Shown here in pieces: positions 41,074 to 53,598 of a stretch of 64,000 bases of DNA. This DNA is from Rhodoplanes tepidamans (GTDB taxonomy: Bacteria > Pseudomonadota > Alphaproteobacteria > Rhizobiales > Xanthobacteraceae): NCBI RefSeq assembly GCF_030813915.1, contig NZ_JAUSUJ010000009.1:1-64000 (forward strand), written 5' to 3'. The translations under genes were made by a program, and so were the position numbers. The stretch's first letter is position 1. The number at the start of each line of letters is the position of its first letter. Below the pieces are notes generated by a model, which saw only the letters and a program-made list of their open reading frames with translations, made no database searches and was not told the DNA's origin.

Positions 41074-42429
41074 ATGGATGTGACCCAGACCACCGCCGAA
41101 GGGCTGAAGCGCGAATTCAGGGTGGTCGTCCCGGCCGCCGATCTCGAGACCCGGCTGAACGACAGGCTGGTCCGCCTCAAGGACCAGGTCCGGCTGAACG
41201 GCTTCCGCCCCGGCAAGGTGCCGGTCGGTCACCTGCGCAAGCTCTACGGCCGCGCCGTGATGGCCGAGGCGATCGAGGAGCTGGTCCGCGAGACCAACGC
41301 CAAGATCGTCACCGACAACGGGTTCAAGCTCGCCATGGACCCGCAGGTGAAGATGCCGGAGGACAAGACCGAGCTCGAGGGCGTGGTCGAGGGCAAGTCC
41401 GACCTCTCCTACACGGTGGCGCTCGAGGTCGTGCCGGCGATCGATCTCGCCGACTTCAAGGGCATCACCCTGGAGCGCCTGGTCGCCGAGGTGGGCAGCG
41501 ACGAGATCCAGGAGGCGCTGAAGCGGCTCGCCGACCAGAACCGTCCGTTCACGGCGAAGCCCGAGGGCGCCGCCGCCGAGACCGGCGACCGGGTGACCAT
41601 CTCGTTCGTCGGCCGCATCGGCGGCGAGCCGTTCGAGGGCGGCACCGGCGAGGACATCCCGCTGACCATCGGCTCCGGCCAGTTCATTCCCGGCTTCGAG
41701 GACCAGCTGATCGGCGTCAAGGCGGGCGAGACCCGCACCGTGTCGGTGACGTTCCCGGAGAACTACCTGGCCGAGAAGCTGGCCGGCAAGGCGGCCGAGT
41801 TCGAGGTGACGGCCAAGTCCGTCGAGGCGCCCGGCGAGCTGACGCTCGACGACGACTTCGCCAAGAAGCTCGGGCTCGAATCGCTCGCCAAGCTGGAAGA
41901 GGCGATCGGCGAGCGGATCAAGGCCGACTTCACCGCCCAGAGCCGCCAGAAGCTCAAGCGCCAGCTGCTCGACAAGCTCGACACGCTGCACAAGTTCGAG
42001 CCGCCGCCGAGCCTCGTCGAGGAGGAGTTCAAGGCGGTGTGGGAGACAGTGCTGACCGACCTCAAGTCGCAGAACCGCAGCTTCGCCGACGAGGGCACCG
42101 ACGAGGAGAAGGCCAAGGCCGAGTATCGCGACATCGCCGACCGGCGGGTCCGCCTCGGCCTGGTGCTGGCCGAGATCGGCGAGAAGAACGGCATCAAGGT
42201 CACCGACGACGAGATCTCCCGCGCCATCGTCGAGCGGGCCCGCCAGTACCCGGGCCAGGAGCAGCAGGTGTGGGACTTCTACCGGAAGAATCCGGGCGCG
42301 CTCGCCTCGGTGCGGGCGCCGATCTTCGAGGAGAAGGTCGTCGACTACATCCTGGAGCTCGCCACCGTCACCGACCGCACCGTGGCGAAGGACGAGCTGT
42401 TCAAGGACGACGAGGCGGCTGCCGCCTGA
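41074..42429 (+). CDS. tig: trigger factor
   Basis: Ribosome-associated chaperone and prolyl isomerase, 451 residues. N-terminal ribosome-binding domain with the exposed-loop motif [21 protein letters not shown]-type isomerase domain ([20 protein letters not shown]...[16 protein letters not shown], about 165-250); helical C-terminal arms. First of tig-clpP-clpX-lon, the conserved protein quality-control order. Confidence 0.97.
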   Translation: MDVTQTTAEGLKREFRVVVPAADLETRLNDRLVRLKDQVRLNGFRPGKVPVGHLRKLYGRAVMAEAIEELVRETNAKIVTDNGFKLAMDPQVKMPEDKTELEGVVEGKSDLSYTVALEVVPAIDLADFKGITLERLVAEVGSDEIQEALKRLADQNRPFTAKPEGAAAETGDRVTISFVGRIGGEPFEGGTGEDIPLTIGSGQFIPGFEDQLIGVKAGETRTVSVTFPENYLAEKLAGKAAEFEVTAKSVEAPGELTLDDDFAKKLGLESLAKLEEAIGERIKADFTAQSRQKLKRQLLDKLDTLHKFEPPPSLVEEEFKAVWETVLTDLKSQNRSFADEGTDEEKAKAEYRDIADRRVRLGLVLAEIGEKNGIKVTDDEISRAIVERARQYPGQEQQVWDFYRKNPGALASVRAPIFEEKVVDYILELATVTDRTVAKDELFKDDEAAAA

Positions 42430-42749
42430 CGCGTCCGGCCGCCGGGGGGCGGACGCCGTCCGCCGGCGCGCCATGCCCGCCCGCGCGGGCCTGTTCGGAG
42501 TGGGGGCCGGTCCCGGGCAGGGTCCGGCCTCCGTCGTCCCGCGCCGGGCCTCCGCCGGCCGCCGGGCGGCGTCGCCGGCGGCTCGGCCGCCGGGGCGCGA
42601 CGCCCCGTAAAGCAAGCCCGCCGACGGTGGCTTGTCGCCGGCGCAACAGGATATATCTGTGACCTGTGCGTCGCACCCGGCGCGCGGTCTCTCGGGCGGG
42701 CCTGAGGCGCCGGCCGGCGCCGGCCCGAATCACTGGCAAGGTTGAGCAC
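42430..42749. other. 320-base gap between tig and clpP
   Basis: Very GC-rich. Contains a short hairpin GGGGCG-CGA-CGCCCC (42592-42606) without a T-run and, near its end, the candidate clpP promoter. No gene seen. Confidence 0.45.
42631..42659 (+). promoter_or_regulatory. candidate clpP promoter
   Basis: CTTGTC (42631-42636) and TATCTG (42654-42659) are 17 bases apart, in an AT-rich patch (GGATATATCTG) that stands out from the GC-rich gap. The CTTG start fits alphaproteobacterial heat-shock (RpoH) promoters as well as housekeeping ones; I cannot separate the two. Confidence 0.4.
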
Positions 42750-43379
42750 ATGCGCGATCCCGTCGACACCTACATGAACTACCTCGTGCCCATGGTGGTC
42801 GAGCAGACCAACCGGGGCGAGCGCGCCTACGACATCTATTCGCGCCTCCTCAAGGAGCGCATCATCTTCGTCACCGGCGTGGTCGAGGACGGGATGGCGA
42901 CCCTGATCGTCGCCCAGCTGCTCTTCCTGGAGGCCGAGAACCCCAAGAAAGAGATCGCCATGTACATCAACTCGCCGGGCGGGGTGGTGACGGCGGGTCT
43001 CGCCATCTACGACACGATGCAGTTCATCCGTCCGGCGGTGTCGACCCTGTGCACCGGCCAGGCCGCGTCGATGGGCTCGCTGCTGCTCTGCGCCGGCCGC
43101 AAGGACATGCGCTTCGCCCTGCCGAACGCCCGCATCATGGTCCACCAGCCGTCCGGCGGCTTCCAGGGCCAGGCCACCGACATCATGATCCACGCCCAGG
43201 AGATCCTGAACCTCCGCAAGCGGCTGAACGAGATCTACGTCAAGCACACCGGCCAGCCGATCAAGAAGATCGAGGAGGCGCTGGAGCGCGACCAGTTCTT
43301 CACCGCCGAGGGCGCCAAGGAGTTCGGGCTGATCGACACGGTGATCGAGCGCCGCCCCGAGGAGGGCGACAAGATCTGA
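42750..43379 (+). CDS. clpP: ATP-dependent Clp protease proteolytic subunit
   Basis: A 209-residue serine protease forming tetradecamers with ClpX or ClpA. Catalytic Ser107 in [11 protein letters not shown] and His132 in [10 protein letters not shown]; the Asp follows in the [19 protein letters not shown] region. Start [19 protein letters not shown] agrees with the known alphaproteobacterial N-terminus; earlier Met gives 28 basic residues without support. Confidence 0.97.
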   Translation: MRDPVDTYMNYLVPMVVEQTNRGERAYDIYSRLLKERIIFVTGVVEDGMATLIVAQLLFLEAENPKKEIAMYINSPGGVVTAGLAIYDTMQFIRPAVSTLCTGQAASMGSLLLCAGRKDMRFALPNARIMVHQPSGGFQGQATDIMIHAQEILNLRKRLNEIYVKHTGQPIKKIEEALERDQFFTAEGAKEFGLIDTVIERRPEEGDKI

Positions 43380-43834
43380 CCGCCGCGGCCCGCCGGCGCG
43401 AGGCCGGCGGCGGCCCGGAGGAGGCCACGACTCGCGAGGCCCGGCGGCGCCCGCCGCCGGGGACGGCACGACGGCACGGACCGGCTTCGCTGCGGTGCAG
43501 CGCGGGCCGGAGGAAAGGCCCGGCCGGACGCTTCGATTTCGCCACGATTCGGCTTCACGGTCGGTTCCGTGACGCCATGCACAACTGGAATACGTCTTGC
43601 ATGGAATACCGCCGGAAGGCGGAACCAAGCCCCGGGCGCCCGGCTTCGTATCGTTAGTGGAATCTTGATTGTGCGGGCCGTAGCGTGCTTCGTTAGGTTT
43701 ACGGGCAGATCGGTCCCTCGATCCTCTGGCGGAAGGTGACGAGTTTGCTAGGTTTCAGGCACGACGGGTCCTCAACGTTACACTCGCTCGTCACCGCGTG
43801 CGCGCGGCGGCGGCGGACCTGTGGAGAGTGAAGA
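43380..43834. other. 455-base gap between clpP and clpX
   Basis: No gene seen. A 7-base inverted repeat CCATGCA-N16-TGCATGG (43575-43604) stands out and might be a regulator site. An AT-rich zone around 43660-43700 with TTGATT probably contains the clpX promoter, but no good -10 at normal spacing is visible. Confidence 0.35.
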
Positions 43835-45103
<1,269 letters not shown>

Positions 45104-45425
45104 GCGGCGTAGCCGCGACGAGATCGGGCGCCGGCGCGCGGGGAAGCGCCGGCGGGACGCCGCCGGGACGCATGGCTGGCGAGTGGTTCCCGGGGTCGTG
45201 TCGGTTCCTTGACACGCCCCTGCGGGCTCTCCACCTAAGGCGGGCGGGCGTCCGAAAAGTCGAGTGAGGCGTTCGAGCCGATGTCCGGGCAGGGGTCTCG
45301 TCCCCGCCGCGGCGCGCAGTCCGAGTCCTGATTACCTGCGCTCCCTTCCCGGTCCACGACACTCCGAAGCGATGCCGCCAGCCGGGTCGTTGCGGAGGGG
45401 TTTCCAGAACAACAAGGATCGGACC
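45104..45425. other. 322-base gap between clpX and lon
   Basis: No gene seen. CTTGACA (45208-45214) is the best -35-like element; the sequence 17-20 bases on (CACCTAAG) is a poor -10, so a heat-shock promoter for lon is possible but weak. Confidence 0.35.
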
Positions 45426-47864
<2,439 letters not shown>

Positions 47865-47919
47865 CCCGGGCGCCGGCCAGGCCGGCGATCGCGGTGCGGG
47901 CCTTCGACCCACCCAGACG

Positions 47920-47950
47920 AAAAGCGGCGCCCCCGGGCGCCGCTTTTTTT
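47920..47950 (+). terminator. lon terminator
   Basis: Stem AAAGCGGCGCC / GGCGCCGCTTT with a 4-base loop and seven T in a row, 56 bases after the lon stop. Confidence 0.93.
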
Positions 47951-48047
47951 GTCGGCGGAGAGGGCGACATCGACGGGATCGGGCATCGACCCGTCATCCT
48001 GGGGCGCCCGGGCCCCGGCTTCGGTCGGCCCGAGCACATGTCGTCCG

Positions 48048-48246
48048 CCTGGGCGAGGGCTTCGCAGAATTCGTCATTCCGGGGCGCGCCACCCGGGTCG
48101 GCGCTTCGCGCCGCCCGAGTGCAGGCTCCGGCGCGAACCCGGAATCCAGCTCCGAACTCGGCATTCTGGGCTGGAGTCCGGGTCCGGCGCTCCGCGCCGG
48201 CCCGGAACGACCGGAATATGCAAAGCCCTCGCCTGCGCGGACGACG
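48048..48246. repeat. large composite palindromic repeat, family A
   Basis: A roughly 200-base inverted structure. The left arm (TGTCGTCCGCCTGGGCGAGG, then TTCGCAGAATTCGTCATTCC) mirrors the right arm (CCGGAACGACCGGAATATGC, then AAAGCCCTCGCCTGCGCGG). Nested copies of CCCGGAATCCAG and CTGGAGTCCGGG lie inside. Fills most of the gap between lon and the convergent metallo-beta-lactamase-fold gene; no gene within. Confidence 0.7.
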
Positions 48247-48340
48247 ACGATCGAGAGGCTGGCCCCGCGATCGTCTCTTGCGCCCGAGGGGACGAGCCCG
48301 GCACGACGGACCGGGCGGGCGGGAGGCTGCCGGCGTCCGG

Positions 48341-49285
48341 TCACCCGTGGCGCTTGCCGCGCAGGTAGCGGTAGGCGCTGCGGACGTCGGCCCCGATCCA
48401 TTCGGCGTAGCGCGGCAGCTTCTCGAAGCGGGGCAGGCGGACGTCGCGCGCCGCCTGCTCCTCCGAGGCGCCGGCCCGGATCGCCGTCGCCACCGCGTCG
48501 CGCAGGGCGGTGAGCAGGTCGCGGAAGCGGGCGAGGTCGCGCAGCGTGCCGGGCGGGCCGTGGCCCGGGATCACGGTCTCGATCTCGAACGAGAGCACGC
48601 AGTCGAGCACCCGGATCCAGCCGTCGAGGTCGCAGTCGCCGAGCCACGGGAAGCGGCCGTGGAAGAACAGGTCGCCGAGGAACACGACCCTGGCGTGCTC
48701 GAGATGCACGACCACGTCGCCGTCGCAGTGCGCCGGGCCGAAATAGCACAGCCGCACCACCTCCTCGGGCAGGTGGAAGGCGAAGCGGTCCGAGAAGGTG
48801 TGGGTCGGCGGCACGATGGTGATGCGCTCGTAGCCGGGCTCCGACAGCCGCCGCCCGGCCTCGGCGCGCGCCGGCGGATCGTCGGCGACCAGCTCGGAGA
48901 AGGTCTCGCCGTAGCACAGCGCCGACTTTGTCGGCAGGTCGGTCACGGTCCAGCCCTGGCCGCCATTGGCGCCGAGCAGGGCCGCGAAGGCCTCGGCGGT
49001 GCGCTCGTGCGCGACGATCGGCACGCTGCCGGCGAACACGCCGTTCCCGGCCACGTGATCGAGGTGGTAGTGCGTGTTGACCACGGCGCGCACCGGCTTG
49101 CCGAGCTGCTCGGCGAGCGCGGCCCGGAAGGCGCGGGCGAGGCTTTCGTTCTGCTGGGTGTCGACGACGAGCAGCGAGTCGCCGGTGTCGATGGCGCCGG
49201 CGTTGGATTCGCCGTCGGCGCCGAGCCACACATAGGCGCCGGCACCGACCGGCTGGAGCTGGGACTCTGGCGTGGGAGGCTTCAT
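48341..49285 (-). CDS. metallo-beta-lactamase fold hydrolase
   Basis: A 314-residue protein of the MBL superfamily. Zinc-site motif [10 protein letters not shown] (His-x-His-x-Asp-His), a downstream His in [16 protein letters not shown], Asp in [11 protein letters not shown] and His in VIPGHGPPG complete a binuclear site. Cytoplasmic (no signal). The class includes quinoprotein-relay, lactonase and esterase types; the substrate cannot be named. Start at [12 protein letters not shown]. Divergent from the amidase cluster, so it could be part of it, but on the opposite strand. Confidence 0.82.
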   Translation of the reverse strand: MKPPTPESQLQPVGAGAYVWLGADGESNAGAIDTGDSLLVVDTQQNESLARAFRAALAEQLGKPVRAVVNTHYHLDHVAGNGVFAGSVPIVAHERTAEAFAALLGANGGQGWTVTDLPTKSALCYGETFSELVADDPPARAEAGRRLSEPGYERITIVPPTHTFSDRFAFHLPEEVVRLCYFGPAHCDGDVVVHLEHARVVFLGDLFFHGRFPWLGDCDLDGWIRVLDCVLSFEIETVIPGHGPPGTLRDLARFRDLLTALRDAVATAIRAGASEEQAARDVRLPRFEKLPRYAEWIGADVRSAYRYLRGKRHG

Positions 49286-49528
49286 CGGGGATTTCGTCAC
49301 ATCGGGGGATCGTGGCGCCCGATCCGTCCGGCGCGCGGCCTGGACGGTCGGCGACAGCCCGAGTGTATGATCGGCGGGCGCGATTTGTCCAAGTCGGTTT
49401 ACATACGGAGTGACCAGCGCGCCGACCAGTGTGCCCGGACGAGCACGGTTTTTGCATGCTGGCGGGCGCGCTGCTAAGCAGGGCCGAGGGGGCCGCCCGG
49501 CCGCCGTGTCTCGAGGCTGTTCACGATC

Positions 49529-50956
49529 ATGTCCGTTTCGTCCGCCGAGGATCTCGCCCGGCTCGACGCCGTCGCGCTCGCCGCCGCCATCCGCTCCCGC
49601 AAGGTGTCGCCCCGCGAGGTCGTCGAGGCCGTCATCGACCGCATCGAGCGGCGCGACGGCCCGATCAATTCCGTCTGCACCATCGCGCGCGAGCAGGCCC
49701 GCCAGGCGGCGCTCGCCGCCGAGGCCGCCGTGATGCAGGGCGCGCCGCTGGGGCCGCTGCACGGCGTGCCGGTCGGCATCAAGGACGTCACCCCGACGGC
49801 CGGCATCCGCACCACCTTCGGGTCCAAGCTGTACGAGACCAACGTCCCGGCCGCCGACGCCGAGGTGGTCCGCCGCCTCAAGGCGGCCGGCGCCATCGTG
49901 GTCGCCAAGACCAACACGCCGGAGTTCGCGGCCGGCGCCAACACGTTCAACGAGGTGTTCGGCGTCACCCGCAATCCCTGGGACACGCGCCTCTCCGCCG
50001 GCGGCTCGACCGGCGGCGGCGCCGCGGCGCTCGCCGCCGGCCTGTTTCCGCTCGCCGAGGGCACCGACTTCGGCGGCTCGCTGCGGGTGCCGGCGTCGTT
50101 CTGCGGCGTCGTCGGCCTGCGCCCGACGCCGGGCCTGACGCCGATGCGGCCCTCCGCGCTGCCGTGGGATTCGCTGCGCGTCTCCGGCCCGATGGCGCGC
50201 TCCGCCGTCGAGGTCGCGATGATGATGGAGGCGATCGCCGGGCCCTGCGCCCAGTCGCCGGTCTCGCTGCCGGTGACGCTCGACGGCCTGGTCGACAAGG
50301 TCCGGTCCTTCTCGGTGAAGGGCCTCAGGGTCGGCTATGTCGACGACGTCTCGGGCGTCGGCATCGAGGACGGCATCGCCTCGCTGTGCCGCCGCACCGC
50401 CCAGAAGCTCGCCGAGGCGGGCGCCGTCGTCGAGGAGACGGTGCTGGATCTCGCCGAAGGCTGCGAGGCCTTCCCGGTGCTGCGCGGCGCCGCCGTGCTG
50501 CTCACCCACCGGTCGCGCATCGACCAGATCGAGCGGCTGGGCAAGAACCTCGCCGGCAACATCAAGTACGGCCAGTCGCTGACGCTCGCCCAGGTGGTGG
50601 AGGCCGAGGCGGCGCGGGCCCGGCTGTGGGAGCGCACCTGCGCCTTCTTCCAGCGCTTCGACGTGCTGCTGACGCCCTGCGTGCCGGTGCCGCCGTTCCC
50701 GGTCGAGCAGAACCATCCGACCCATATCGGCGGCCGGCCGATGCGGAGCTACATCGACTGGATCGCGCCGACCTACGTGCTCACCCTGGTCGGCGTGCCC
50801 ACCGCCTCGGTGCCGGCCGGCCTCGACGGCCACGGCCTGCCGGTCGGCCTGCAGGTCGCCGCGCCGCGCCTCGCCGAGGCGACCGTGCTGGGCGTCGCCC
50901 GCGCCGTCCAGGAGCTCGTTCCGACCCCCACCATCGCGCCCGGATTCGCCGCATGA
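49529..50956 (+). CDS. amidase-signature family amidase 1
   Basis: A 475-residue amidohydrolase with the Ser-cisSer-Lys triad: Lys85 in PVGIKDV, Ser160 in LSAGGSTGGG and nucleophile Ser184 in FGGSLRVPA. It cleaves C-N bonds of linear amides; relatives include carboxybiuret hydrolase, ureidomalonase-like and aryl-amide hydrolases. First gene of the cluster and overlapping amidase 2 by four bases (ATGA). Probably acts on the linear product of the ring-opening enzyme at 57620 (inference from context). Confidence 0.87.
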   Translation: MSVSSAEDLARLDAVALAAAIRSRKVSPREVVEAVIDRIERRDGPINSVCTIAREQARQAALAAEAAVMQGAPLGPLHGVPVGIKDVTPTAGIRTTFGSKLYETNVPAADAEVVRRLKAAGAIVVAKTNTPEFAAGANTFNEVFGVTRNPWDTRLSAGGSTGGGAAALAAGLFPLAEGTDFGGSLRVPASFCGVVGLRPTPGLTPMRPSALPWDSLRVSGPMARSAVEVAMMMEAIAGPCAQSPVSLPVTLDGLVDKVRSFSVKGLRVGYVDDVSGVGIEDGIASLCRRTAQKLAEAGAVVEETVLDLAEGCEAFPVLRGAAVLLTHRSRIDQIERLGKNLAGNIKYGQSLTLAQVVEAEAARARLWERTCAFFQRFDVLLTPCVPVPPFPVEQNHPTHIGGRPMRSYIDWIAPTYVLTLVGVPTASVPAGLDGHGLPVGLQVAAPRLAEATVLGVARAVQELVPTPTIAPGFAA

Positions 50957-52155
50957 CCGACGCCGCCTCGTTCTCGGATCCTCACAACGCGTTCTGTCAC
51001 GACGTGTCGGTGCGCCTCGACGGCCGGCCCGGCGGCCCGCTCGACGGGCTGACCTTCGGGGCCAAGGACCTCTTCCACGTGAAGGGCGTCCGCACCGGCG
51101 GCGGCAATTTCGACTGGCGCGACAGCCACCCGCCGGCCGAGGAGACGGCGTGGGCGATCGAGACGCTGGTCGCCGCCGGCGCCACCATGATCGGCAAGAC
51201 CATCACGGACGAGATCTCGCGCGGCATCTTCGGCGAGAGCGCGTTCTACGGCACGCCGACCAACCCGCGCGCGCCCGGCCGCATCCCGGGCGGCTCGTCG
51301 AGCGGCTCGGCCGCGGCGGTCGCCGGCGGCACCGTGCCGTTCGCCATCGGCACCGACACGGCCGGCTCGGTGCGGGTCCCGTCGTCGTTCTGCGGCCTCT
51401 ACGGCATCCGCACCACCCACGGCCGCGTGCCGGTCGCCGGGATGCTGCCGCAGGCCCCGAGCTTCGACACGGTCGGCTGGATGGCCGACGACGCCGAGGT
51501 GTTCGCCCGCGTCTCCGCCGTGCTGCTGGAGTCGTCGATCGCGGCGGCGCGGCCGACGCGCATCTTCGTCGCCGAGGACGCGCTGGCGGTCGCCGAGCCG
51601 GCCACCGCCGCGGCCGTCGAGGCGGCGCTGATCAAGGCCTTCGGCGACGGCACCGCGATCGAGCGGGTGCGCCTGTCGCCGACCGGGCTCGCCGACTGGT
51701 CGTCGCACCAGGCGATGCTGCAGGGCCGCGAGGCCTGGACGACGTTCGGCGAGTGGATCGACGGCACCAATCCGCGCTTCAGCTTCGAGGTCGCCGACAA
51801 TTTTTTGCGCGGCATCAAGGCGAGCCCCGAGGAGCTGGCGGTCGCGCGCGAGACGCGGGAGCAGGTGCGCGAGCGCGTCCACACGCTGCTCGCCGACGGC
51901 AGCCTGATCGCCCTGCCGACGACGCCGTTCCCGGCGCCGCCCGCCGGGCAGAAGCGCTCCACCATGTGGGGGCTGCGCACCGGCATCATCGCGCTCACCG
52001 CGGTCTCCGGCATGGCCGGCACGCCGCAGGTGACGATGCCGTTCGCGGCGGTCGACGGCCTGCCGGTCGGCCTGTCGCTGATCGGCGCGCCGGGCACCGA
52101 CGAGCGCCTGGTCGGCGCCGCGCTCGACGCGGCGCGGCGGGGGGCTCGGGTCTGA
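50953..52155 (+). CDS. amidase-signature family amidase 2
   Basis: A 400-residue amidase, shorter at its N-terminus than amidase 1. Triad: Lys38 in TFGAKDLF, the cis-Ser in IPGGSSSGSAAAV (115-119) and nucleophile Ser139 in DTAGSVRVPSS. ATG overlaps the amidase 1 stop, so both are made together. Two consecutive amidases suggest sequential cleavage of an amide or ureido intermediate; the separate substrates are unknown. Confidence 0.87.
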   Translation: MTDAASFSDPHNAFCHDVSVRLDGRPGGPLDGLTFGAKDLFHVKGVRTGGGNFDWRDSHPPAEETAWAIETLVAAGATMIGKTITDEISRGIFGESAFYGTPTNPRAPGRIPGGSSSGSAAAVAGGTVPFAIGTDTAGSVRVPSSFCGLYGIRTTHGRVPVAGMLPQAPSFDTVGWMADDAEVFARVSAVLLESSIAAARPTRIFVAEDALAVAEPATAAAVEAALIKAFGDGTAIERVRLSPTGLADWSSHQAMLQGREAWTTFGEWIDGTNPRFSFEVADNFLRGIKASPEELAVARETREQVRERVHTLLADGSLIALPTTPFPAPPAGQKRSTMWGLRTGIIALTAVSGMAGTPQVTMPFAAVDGLPVGLSLIGAPGTDERLVGAALDAARRGARV

Positions 52156-52224
52156 GCCTCGTGGAGAGCGGGTGAGGACCTTGTTCCGGCACTCCGCTCG
52201 ACTGCACGACCTCTCGATCGTCGT

Positions 52225-52321
52225 CGTCCGCGCAGGCGGACGACCCAGTATCCATCGGACTGCGCTGTTTCACTCGAAAAGCTGCGGCGTACTGGGTGCT
52301 CCGCCTTCGCGGAGCACGACG
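52225..52321. repeat. dispersed intergenic repeat, family D, copy 2
   Basis: Its last 41 bases (52281-52321) are identical to 24849-24889 and include the hairpin TGCTCCGC-CTTC-GCGGAGCA (52297-52316). Upstream part is related. Lies between amidase 2 and the LysR gene and may end the amidase transcript. Confidence 0.75.
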
Positions 52322-52426
52322 GAGGAGAGGCTTCGGATTTCATAGTGGCGCCTATGCGCCTGCGCGGGCACGAGCGGAGAAGTCGGGCGGCGTCCGCGAA
52401 ACGGTCCGGGGCGTGAGGACATCGCG

Positions 52427-53320
52427 ATGGAGCTCCGTCAGATCCGCTACGCGCTGAGCGTCGCCCGCGAGCGCAGCTTCACCCGCGCCGCCGAGCGGCT
52501 GAACGTGTCGCAGTCGGCGGTGAGCGAGCAGGTGCGGCTCCTGGAGGAGAGCATCGGATTCTCGCTGTTCCGCCGGACGCCGCGCGGCATCGAGGTGACC
52601 GAGGCCGGCCGCACCTTCTTCTACGAGGCCGAGCGCGTCGTCGGCGACTTCGACAGCCTCGGCGACATCGCCCGGCGGCTCAAGCGCGCGCCGTCGGAGA
52701 CCTTCACGCTGGCCATGGGCTCCGGCATGGCCCAGATCGTGATCCCGAAGCTGTTCCGCGACGTGCCCGACCAGCTCCGCACCGTGCGGCTGGACATCCT
52801 CACGGCGCCGACCCGGACCATCTTCGAGCTGCTCGCCGAGGAGAAGATCGACGCCGGCCTCGCGATCGAGTCCGATCCCGAGCACGTGCCGCCCGGCATC
52901 GTGTTCGAGCCGCTCGCCGAGGCCGAGCTGACCCTGATCGCGCATCCCTCGCACCCGCTCGCCCGCGGCACCCGCGCCGTCGACCTCGGCCGGCTGGTGC
53001 TGGAGCCGATCGTGATGAGCGAGCTGTCGGTCGGCTACGGCCGCGTCGTCCACGCGATGTTCGCCGAGCTCGGCATCCGCCCCAACATCCTCGCCGTCGC
53101 CGACAACATCGAGACCATCAAGGTGATCGTGCAGTCGGGCAGGGGGCTCGCCATCGTGCCGCGCGCCTGCGTCGACGTCGAGGTGGCGCTCGGCGTGCTG
53201 CGCGCCCTGCCGATCGCCCCGCCCCGCAACATCCGCATGAACCTCTACCGCCGCCGCCAGGCCCTGTCGCGCCGCAAGGAGAGCCACTTCGCCGTGGTCA
53301 AGGCGGCGCTGGTGGGGTGA
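52427..53320 (+). CDS. LysR-type transcriptional regulator
   Basis: A 297-residue regulator: winged HTH (MELRQIRYALSVARERSFTR...LNVSQSAVSEQVRLLE, 1-60) and periplasmic-binding-like effector domain (about 90-297). Same strand as, and 278 bases upstream of, the hyuA gene, with a family A repeat between them; it is not divergent from its presumed target as many LysR genes are. Likely senses the ring compound or its product and controls the cluster (inference). The alternative is a role on the amidase pair behind it. Confidence 0.9.
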   Translation: MELRQIRYALSVARERSFTRAAERLNVSQSAVSEQVRLLEESIGFSLFRRTPRGIEVTEAGRTFFYEAERVVGDFDSLGDIARRLKRAPSETFTLAMGSGMAQIVIPKLFRDVPDQLRTVRLDILTAPTRTIFELLAEEKIDAGLAIESDPEHVPPGIVFEPLAEAELTLIAHPSHPLARGTRAVDLGRLVLEPIVMSELSVGYGRVVHAMFAELGIRPNILAVADNIETIKVIVQSGRGLAIVPRACVDVEVALGVLRALPIAPPRNIRMNLYRRRQALSRRKESHFAVVKAALVG

Positions 53321-53326
53321 GGCCGC

Positions 53327-53436
53327 CCGTCATTCCGGGGCGCGCCGAAGGCGCGAACCCGGAATCCAGCGGCAACCGCGGTGCATGGCGCTGGATTCCG
53401 GGTCCACGCGCTGGCGCGCGCGGCCCGGAATGACGG
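53327..53436. repeat. palindromic intergenic repeat, family A
   Basis: Arms CCGTCATTCCGG (53327-53338) and CCGGAATGACGG (53425-53436), perfect over 12 bases, with inner CCCGGAATCCAGC / GCTGGATTCCGGG. Lies between the LysR gene and hyuA. Confidence 0.8.
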
Positions 53437-53598
53437 AGGATGCGGTCACCACGGCCAATGTCACGTCAACACGCGCCATCGGTTTTTCCGATAATGGCTT
53501 CGCCAATCCCGCTTGGACAAGGACATCTGCGCTTCGCATAGTTTCGCTGTCGGACCTCGCGCCCGTGTTCGGGTGCGCGACACAGGAGACGGCCCGCG

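Noticed and set aside
45208-45241. Heat-shock promoter before lon
   Set aside because: CTTGACA is good, but no adequate -10 element is at an allowed spacing, so I did not call it as a promoter feature.
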